IMG/VR virus record: IMGVR_UViG_3300048834_000360
Span: 1-33,022 of that record
Direction: 5' to 3' (one strand)
Origin: a virus
Length of the DNA: 33,022 bases
Shown: positions 28,800 through 33,022 of the stretch, one piece after another
Layout of the letters: every line of letters starts with the position of its first letter
Numbering within the stretch: position 1 is the first letter of the stretch
Translations under genes and position numbers: made by a program
The notes under the pieces: model-generated
Seen by the model: the letters and a program-made list of their open reading frames with translations, nothing else
What the model was told of the DNA's origin: nothing
The model's database searches: none

Positions 28800-29347
28800 G
28801 ATGTGCTGGCCAGGAGTCGGCTGGCCTCCCGCTCGCACGCCCGGCAGGTGGGGGCATCCGCGTTGCTCGCCCAGTGCGTCGACCAGTAGCTGCTGGACTT
28901 GCCGCACAAGGAGGTCAGCGGATCGACCGTGTAGGGATGGTTGCCGAGGATGTAGCGGGCGTCGCGGTCCTTCTCCCCGAGGACGAGGTGCGACCGCTTC
29001 GTGTCGCTGGTCCCGGCCCAGGTGTAGCCCTCCGGGCATGGCGGCGGCTGCACTCCCCACTGAGGTTCGTGGGGGCATGTCGCCTTCAGGCGGGCCCGGA
29101 TGGTTTCGACGTCGGCGAGTTGGACGGTGAACCCGGCGGCCTGGTCGCGGGTGCGCTGCTCCGCTGCTCCTGGCTGCCCGTCGTAGAACTCCTTCCATGC
29201 CTGCCTCTCGGTCAGCACGAACTTGGACACTCTCTTGACGACGGTGGCTCCGGCGATGCAGCCGCAGGGCGCGATCAGCATCCATGAGGCCTCGCTGGCG
29301 GGGATGCTCCGCCCGTTCACGGTGATGGTGACGTCGACGTCGCTCAT
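28796..29347 (-). CDS. 183-aa early protein with Cys pairs, unknown
   Basis: The N-terminal 40 residues (VDVTITVNGRSIPASEASWM) are beta-like. Cys residues occur near 28-30 (APCGCIAG), in ATCPHEP, PPPCPEG, SLCGKSSSYW and TCRACERE, so several zinc sites are possible. SLCGKSSSYWSTHW and TCRACEREA near the end resemble a zinc-ribbon. No family recognised. The ATG overlaps the preceding stop (ATGA). Confidence 0.65.
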   Translation of the reverse strand: MSDVDVTITVNGRSIPASEASWMLIAPCGCIAGATVVKRVSKFVLTERQAWKEFYDGQPGAAEQRTRDQAAGFTVQLADVETIRARLKATCPHEPQWGVQPPPCPEGYTWAGTSDTKRSHLVLGEKDRDARYILGNHPYTVDPLTSLCGKSSSYWSTHWASNADAPTCRACEREASRLLASTS

Positions 29348-29535
29348 CCCTGGTTCCTTCCCATGAGTGCCTCCATCTGGGTATTGATTCGGTCGAGTCG
29401 TGCCTTGTCGTGGTCGGGGCACCAGTACGGGCCCCAGAGGGTGCCGGCGGGCTGGTCGCAGCCCGCTTCGATGCAGAGCCGTCCGGACGGCTGTTGGCAG
29501 AGGTGTCCGGCTGTGCAGTTGGGGTGGGCGGTCAT
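29344..29535 (-). CDS. 63-aa Cys-rich zinc-binding-like protein
   Basis: C7, C13, C21, C26 and C39 with H42 (PNCTAGHLC, CIEAGCDQPA, YWCPDHDK) suggest two zinc sites, followed by a helix (ARLDRINTQMEALMGR). The ATG overlaps the upstream stop (ATGA). This kind of protein is common in actinophage early regions; no function is known. Confidence 0.65.
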   Translation of the reverse strand: MTAHPNCTAGHLCQQPSGRLCIEAGCDQPAGTLWGPYWCPDHDKARLDRINTQMEALMGRNQG

Positions 29536-29792
29536 CTCGCGGCCTCTTTGGCGATCTGCTCCGGGCACGGTTGCGCCCCCGGAACCCAGGTCCCGCACGT
29601 GAACGACGGACCTGCCCCGAGCCACGAGCCGAGCGTGCGGGCGAACGTATTGATGACTTCGTCGGCTGCGAGCCCGACCGTGAGCGCGTCAACGCCGGGG
29701 AGCAGGGCGAGGGTGTGGCTTTCAGGGAGGGCAAGGCCGCGGCCGCAGTGGTCGCAGACCACTTCCCAGCGCAGCGACACGTTGACGGTCAC
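29532..29792 (-). CDS. 86-aa early protein with CxxC motif
   Basis: A protein with C13-D-H-C16 near the start and C66, C76 near the end, and a helical centre (ADEVINTFARTLGSWLG). The GTG overlaps the upstream stop (GTGA) and the longer frame upstream overlaps another gene. No family recognised. Confidence 0.6.
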   Translation of the reverse strand: MTVNVSLRWEVVCDHCGRGLALPESHTLALLPGVDALTVGLAADEVINTFARTLGSWLGAGPSFTCGTWVPGAQPCPEQIAKEAAR

Positions 29793-30169
29793 GACGCGGC
29801 CTCCGTCGTGTACTCCCACTCGGGCCACTCCTCGGACCACCTGAACACGATCTCGCCTTCACGCAGCGGGCCTGGCTCTCCGCAGTAGGACTCGTTCAGG
29901 TGGTCCCAGTCGAGGATCAGGCAGCGGTCGGCCGGGACCATCTTGTGCAGCCGGCTGTCGACCTCCTTGCCTGTCGCCTCGTCGAAGCGGTAGCCCACAT
30001 GCCACGGGGTTCCGTCCTCGTCACGCTCGATGGTGACTGACTCGCAGCCGTACTTGTAGGCCTCATCGGGCGGGCACATGAGACGGCAGTCGGCTCCCTC
30101 CGGCTCGGTGCAGGAGAACTCGACACTGATCCAGTCGCCGTCGATCTTCGGGTGGACGTAGTGCGGCAT
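29789..30169 (-). CDS. 126-aa acidic early protein
   Basis: A protein rich in Glu, Asp and Trp (DGDWISVEFSCTEPEGADCR, then VFRWSEEWPEWEYTTEAAS). Four to five Cys lie in the first half. The ATG at 30169 has AAGGAGG upstream and overlaps the preceding stop (TGATG); a GTG three bases earlier is less well spaced. No family recognised. Confidence 0.65.
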   Translation of the reverse strand: MPHYVHPKIDGDWISVEFSCTEPEGADCRLMCPPDEAYKYGCESVTIERDEDGTPWHVGYRFDEATGKEVDSRLHKMVPADRCLILDWDHLNESYCGEPGPLREGEIVFRWSEEWPEWEYTTEAAS

Positions 30170-30570
30170 CACGCCTCCTTGGGCACGACTACGGCGGTCG
30201 GCTCACCGAGCTGGTCGATGCACTGTTTCCAAGTGCCCGCGTCGGAGTCGACCCGCCCGACCCAACGGCAACCGAACCGCTTCATTGGGATGGGATCACC
30301 GTCTGAGTCGATGAACACCGCGACGCTTCCGTCAGGCGGCTCCGGTGGCGGCGCCTTCCGGATGGCCCGGACGTCCTCGAGCGATGGGCCGCCGTTGAGC
30401 ATCGACTCGTGCCAGCTGGCATGCTTCTGGCGGGTGTCGCACTCGCCGCCGCCGGCGTACAGGGCGGGGACGAACACGAGCGCCCCGCACTCGCGGCACG
30501 ACTCGATGTGCTGGTCGAGCACGTCGTCGCCGTAGTGGTCCTTCACCGTGATGCGGCCGTTGATGTTCAT
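30169..30570 (-). CDS. 133-aa early protein with CxxC zinc-ribbon
   Basis: A protein with C25-R-E-C28 (HIESCRECGALVFVPALYAG) and C44, plus a C-terminal Trp/Asp-rich domain (AVFIDSDGDPIPMKRFGCRW). No family recognised. The ATG overlaps the stop of the upstream gene (ATGA). Confidence 0.65.
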   Translation of the reverse strand: MNINGRITVKDHYGDDVLDQHIESCRECGALVFVPALYAGGGECDTRQKHASWHESMLNGGPSLEDVRAIRKAPPPEPPDGSVAVFIDSDGDPIPMKRFGCRWVGRVDSDAGTWKQCIDQLGEPTAVVVPKEA

Positions 30571-30809
30571 GACCGCCTCCGCTGCTGGGCGCGGGCCTTG
30601 CGGGCGACACGGTTCTTCGCGCGACGGCGTTCCTTCTCCGCCCTGGGCACTGTCCCCTCGTACACGCGGGGCTGGACGAGGCCGAGGACGAACGAGAAGC
30701 GGGCGTTGTCACGCTGCCTCGGGGTCATCCTCGGGAAGGGCGTCCTCGGGGGTGTCGGGTCGGCTTTCACGTCTACGGCTGTGCCGGACGCGTGGTCGTG
30801 GTTGTCCAT
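30567..30809 (-). CDS. 80-aa very basic early protein
   Basis: A protein with an acidic front and a basic C-terminal helix (TPRQRDNARFSFVLGLVQPR, then EKERRRAKNRVARKARAQQR) that may bind nucleic acid. Start and stop overlap the neighbours (TGATG, ATGA). No family recognised. Confidence 0.6.
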   Translation of the reverse strand: MDNHDHASGTAVDVKADPTPPRTPFPRMTPRQRDNARFSFVLGLVQPRVYEGTVPRAEKERRRAKNRVARKARAQQRRRS

Positions 30810-31165
30810 CAGTGGGTCCTCGCAGGCTGGGTGGGGGTGGGTTCGTGGCCGCCGTTCTGCACGAGGGCTGCGGGCAGGTCGTAGGCGCGGGCGACGTCGT
30901 CGGCGGTGTAGGAGCGGACGGCGACGGTGGTCTTCCGCTGGGACACCTGGTCGACGATCGCCTGGGCGGCCGGCCACGTGACGAGGTCCACTGCTCCCGC
31001 CGCATCTGCCGAGCGGAGGTCGCGGGCCATCGCCTCGATCAGTCCGGCGAGGCGATCGTTCTCCTGCTCCAGTTCGACGCGCTCCGCGGACAGCAGGGGC
31101 AGGAGCCCGGCGAGCAGCCGCTCGTTGAACTTCGCGCGGCGCTTCCAGGTGCGCTTACTCGGCAT
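30809..31165 (-). CDS. 118-aa coiled-coil protein downstream of parB-like gene
   Basis: The N-terminus is basic (MPSKRTWKRRAKFNERLL), followed by a Glu-rich helix (LLSAERVELEQENDRLAGLI) and a second part (SQRKTTVAVRSYTADDVARA). The ATG overlaps the ParB-like gene by 11 bases and has AAGGGCGA upstream. It may work with the ParB-like protein; no family recognised. Confidence 0.65.
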   Translation of the reverse strand: MPSKRTWKRRAKFNERLLAGLLPLLSAERVELEQENDRLAGLIEAMARDLRSADAAGAVDLVTWPAAQAIVDQVSQRKTTVAVRSYTADDVARAYDLPAALVQNGGHEPTPTQPARTH

Positions 31166-32333
31166 CGTCGTCGCCCTTCATGAGGGCCTTGTCGTCGGCG
31201 GTCAGCGGGTAGCCGAGGCCGGCCATGTTGCGGGCGTGCTCGTCGAACCAGTACAGGCGCCGGTTGTGGATGCTGGTCCACGACAGGGCCAGGGCCATGA
31301 CCTGGTCCTCACGCGGCAGCGCCTTCAGTGAGGTAGCGATCCGCTGATAAGCGTCGTCGACGTCCTCGTCCTCCCCCGGCGGGTCGATGCCGAGCAGCGG
31401 GACAGCATCGGTCAGGTCGGAGTCGGTAACCGCGGCTTCGACCGCCCAGGAGATCAGCCGGTCGAGGAACACCTGGTCGCGCACGGCGATGCGTGCGGAC
31501 GCCCAGTCGTACATCCGCTCGGTCGCCTCGCTGACCTTGGCCTGATGGGCTTCGCGCTCCTGTCGCTGCCGTTCCCACTCGGCTTCCCGGTCGGCGCGGG
31601 TAGCGGCCCCGTCGATCGTGTACTCGTCGTCCACCTCGCCGTCGGTGTCGGCCTGGGGTGGTTTGGTGGCGCGCTTGCGCTCGTCGAGGAGCGCGGAGAT
31701 CCGGGCCTTGACGCCGTAGCCGACGCCGGCGAAGCCGTAGGTGCCGGCGCCGTCGATCAGGGTCAGGATCTCTGTGTCGTCGGCGTACTTCTGCCGCAGC
31801 CGGGCGCACTCGACCGCGCCGTCCAGGGACAGCCTCCCGGCCTCGTACTGCTGCCGACGCTCGGTCGGCAGGGACGCCAGCAGGAGCCGCTCGTGGACCG
31901 TCTTCCGTGACCGGCCGGTCGCCTTCGCGATCGCGGTCTCCTTCACGCCGAGGAGTTCGAGCTGCTGGTAGGCGTCGGCTTCCTCCATCACGGTCAGGTC
32001 GGAGCGCATCACGTTCTCGACGACCATCGCTTCCAGCACCTTGGCGGGGGTGTCGAGGTCGTCGCGGACGATGCACGGCACGGACTCGATGCCGGCCTTG
32101 ATGGCGGCGGCGTGGCGCCGGTGCCCGGCGACAATCACGTACCGATCGACCGGCAGAGTGACGTGCTCCTGCGCCTCGTTCGTGAGCGGGATCGGGGCGA
32201 CGACCAGGGGCTGGAGCAGGCCCTGCGCCTTGATAGACGCGGCGAGCTCGCCGAGGTCGCCAAGGTCGCGGCGGACGTTCCGGTCATGGGACTGGATCCG
32301 GTCGACCTTGATCCGCTCGAACGTCGCGGTCAT
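31155..32333 (-). CDS. ParB-like nuclease/CTPase domain protein
   Basis: A 392-aa protein. Residues 1-115 form the ParB N-terminal domain: the GxRR-type motif (AGHRRHAAA) and ENVMRSDLT are the CTP/NTP-binding and ParB boxes. Residues about 125-160 include an HTH (KETAIAKATGRSRKTVHERL). The rest is a long charged helical region (ADREAEWERQRQEREAHQAK) and a C-terminal domain. The ATG overlaps the upstream stop (ATGA). No ParA is present in the window, so a partition role is unlikely; DNA binding in replication, transcription or host takeover is more probable. Confidence 0.9.
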   Translation of the reverse strand: MTATFERIKVDRIQSHDRNVRRDLGDLGELAASIKAQGLLQPLVVAPIPLTNEAQEHVTLPVDRYVIVAGHRRHAAAIKAGIESVPCIVRDDLDTPAKVLEAMVVENVMRSDLTVMEEADAYQQLELLGVKETAIAKATGRSRKTVHERLLLASLPTERRQQYEAGRLSLDGAVECARLRQKYADDTEILTLIDGAGTYGFAGVGYGVKARISALLDERKRATKPPQADTDGEVDDEYTIDGAATRADREAEWERQRQEREAHQAKVSEATERMYDWASARIAVRDQVFLDRLISWAVEAAVTDSDLTDAVPLLGIDPPGEDEDVDDAYQRIATSLKALPREDQVMALALSWTSIHNRRLYWFDEHARNMAGLGYPLTADDKALMKGDDDAE

Positions 32334-32557
32334 CGGGCACCGTCCGTGCGCGCGACGGCGGCGTTCGACCAGAACATGACTTCCTCGAGCTTGGTGATCG
32401 CGAGTGCTTGCTCACGGCCGGCCGGGATCTCCTCGACCAGCTGGCGGGCGAGGTCCAGGCACAGCTCGCGGATCAGGTCATGCTTCGGGCCGGTCGTTGG
32501 TGTGGCGGGGTGGAACCGGAACCGGTTGTCCAGGTCCGCGCGGGTCAGCGGGTTCAT
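32330..32557 (-). CDS. acb2: Acb2-family cyclic-nucleotide sponge, probable anti-CBASS
   Basis: A 75-aa protein. Residues 45-70 (PAGREQALAITKLEEVMFWS, then NAAVAR) match the helical hairpin signature of Acb2/T4 Vs.4-type proteins (REx-LAxTxLExxxxWxNAxIAR), and the N-terminal F13-R-F15-H-P with K25 fits the ligand-binding part. Acb2 hexamers sequester cyclic di- and trinucleotides made by CBASS and related immune enzymes. Strong AAGGAGA precedes the ATG. The gene is complete and lies with early genes next to WhiB and ParB, as expected for a gene expressed early in infection. Confidence 0.82.
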   Translation of the reverse strand: MNPLTRADLDNRFRFHPATPTTGPKHDLIRELCLDLARQLVEEIPAGREQALAITKLEEVMFWSNAAVARTDGAR

Positions 32558-32702
32558 TCGGGTCTCCTTCGGGGTGGCCGTACCGGCGGCCCGGTGCGGT
32601 GTCGTGGTTGTCTCGGTAGTGGGCGGTGAACATGCGGTTGGCTTCGTCGAGGTTCGGGGCGATGTAGGTGTGCCCGCAGAGCAGGCAGCGTCCGCGGTGC
32701 AT
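32478..32702 (-). CDS. C2H2-like zinc-finger protein
   Basis: A 74-aa protein. C6-x2-C9 and H28-x4-H33 (RCLLCGHTY, TAHYRDNHD) form a C2H2-type finger. The remaining 40 residues are Pro/Gly-rich, likely disordered. The ATG overlaps the WhiB stop (TGATG). It overlaps the Acb2 gene by 80 bases in another frame, longer than the other overlaps here, so its last part may be a relaxed extension. Confidence 0.65.
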   Translation of the reverse strand: MHRGRCLLCGHTYIAPNLDEANRMFTAHYRDNHDTAPGRRYGHPEGDPNEPADPRGPGQPVPVPPRHTNDRPEA

Positions 32703-32935
32703 CAGGTCGGGACCCACCTGATCGGGGTTCCCTCGTTCAGTGGGATGCCGGCGTAGACACCGCTGGCGAGCGGGTTGCCGAGGGCGTAGGCGGCGCAGTC
32801 GGCGTTGACGGGGCAGGCCCGGCAGATGGGGAAGGCCCGTGGCCACAGGTCCGGGTGGTCGGCGTCCCAGCACAATGGGTCGTGTCCCGCGCATGCGGCG
32901 TCGTCGAGCCATGAAGGGATGGCTTGGCGGGTCAT
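32702..32935 (-). CDS. WhiB-family transcription factor
   Basis: A 77-aa Fe-S protein. The four cluster Cys are C15, C38, C41 and C47 (CRACPVNADC) and the conserved turn is SGVYAGIPLNE. The start (PSWLDDAACAG) is typical. It is shorter than most host WhiB proteins, as phage versions often are, and the C-terminus lacks a strongly basic DNA-binding tail. It probably modulates host or phage sigma-A transcription. The ATG overlaps the stop of the partial gene upstream. Confidence 0.93.
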   Translation of the reverse strand: MTRQAIPSWLDDAACAGHDPLCWDADHPDLWPRAFPICRACPVNADCAAYALGNPLASGVYAGIPLNEGTPIRWVPT

Positions 32936-33022
32936 CGGGCGAGGGCTTTCCTGCAGGCTGCGATCGCTGCCGTCACCGTTTCCGGTCGTGCTGGTGGGCC
33001 GCTGGGGGCGGGGTCGGCGTAT
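32932..33022 (-). CDS. Partial gene running off the right edge
   Basis: On the minus strand an open frame enters from beyond the window and ends with ...RPETVTAAIAACRKALAR and TGA (32932-32934), overlapping the WhiB ATG by 3 of 4 bases (ATGA). Only about 29 residues are visible, so the product is unknown. The overlap fits the coupled chain. Confidence 0.5.
   Translation of the reverse strand, partial: YADPAPSGPPARPETVTAAIAACRKALAR

Noticed and set aside
32478-32912. Long frame reading upstream of the C2H2-like gene
   Set aside because: The part beyond 32702 is a shadow of the WhiB gene; the ATG coupled to the WhiB stop gives the sensible protein.
1-33022. CRISPR arrays, insertion sequences, rRNA genes
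   Set aside because: No regularly spaced repeats of the right length, no transposase signatures and no rRNA-like stretches were seen on either strand.

Overview
The window looks like the left and central part of a prophage in a high-GC actinobacterium. Evidence is the GC-rich sequence, a WhiB-family protein, a DUF3263 protein, the r1t-type holin plus M15-type endolysin pair, and the tailed-phage (HK97-fold siphovirus) gene order. The species cannot be named from the sequence.

The left edge (about 1-222) is the host junction. The 3' half of a tRNA-Met (anticodon loop to discriminator base) lies on the minus strand at 67-108 without a matching 5' half, as expected for one attachment end of an element inserted in a tRNA gene. 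A tyrosine integrase follows (223-1377, +). Between integrase and lysis genes is an accessory block likely expressed in the lysogen: a lipoprotein (1481-2137, +), then a minus-strand unit of a 304-aa soluble protein, a 173-aa four-helix membrane protein and a DUF3263 protein (3905-2161). The soluble/membrane pair has the layout of RexA/RexB-like exclusion systems and is the best candidate for an undescribed defence system.

From about 27.7 kb down to 4.2 kb is one long minus-strand late operon. In transcription order it encodes an HNH nuclease with four zinc modules, a zinc-finger protein, small and large terminase, a small protein, portal, prohead protease, major capsid, an endonuclease VII-like nuclease, small head proteins, head-tail connectors, major tail protein, tail assembly chaperones joined by a -1 frameshift (GGGAAAA), a gp10-like protein, tape measure, minor tail proteins with Fn3/LamG-like and glycine-rich domains, small DNA-binding and HNH proteins, holin and endolysin. 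One plus-strand moron of two genes (6512-7062) with its own promoter and paired repeats interrupts this operon.

The right part (27.95-33.02 kb) is an early-type minus-strand cluster of mostly small, often Cys-rich genes whose start and stop codons overlap almost without exception. It includes WhiB, a C2H2-like protein, a probable Acb2-type cyclic-nucleotide sponge (anti-CBASS) and a ParB-like protein. The roughly 200-bp gap at 27750-27950 is the likely cos region. Repressor, excisionase, replication genes and the other att end are not in the window and probably lie to the right.

A previously unlisted signal is a start-associated repeat: GGGTGAC exactly 20 nt before the ATG of four late genes (a fifth has CCGTGAC), with a downstream ACC(C) arm.
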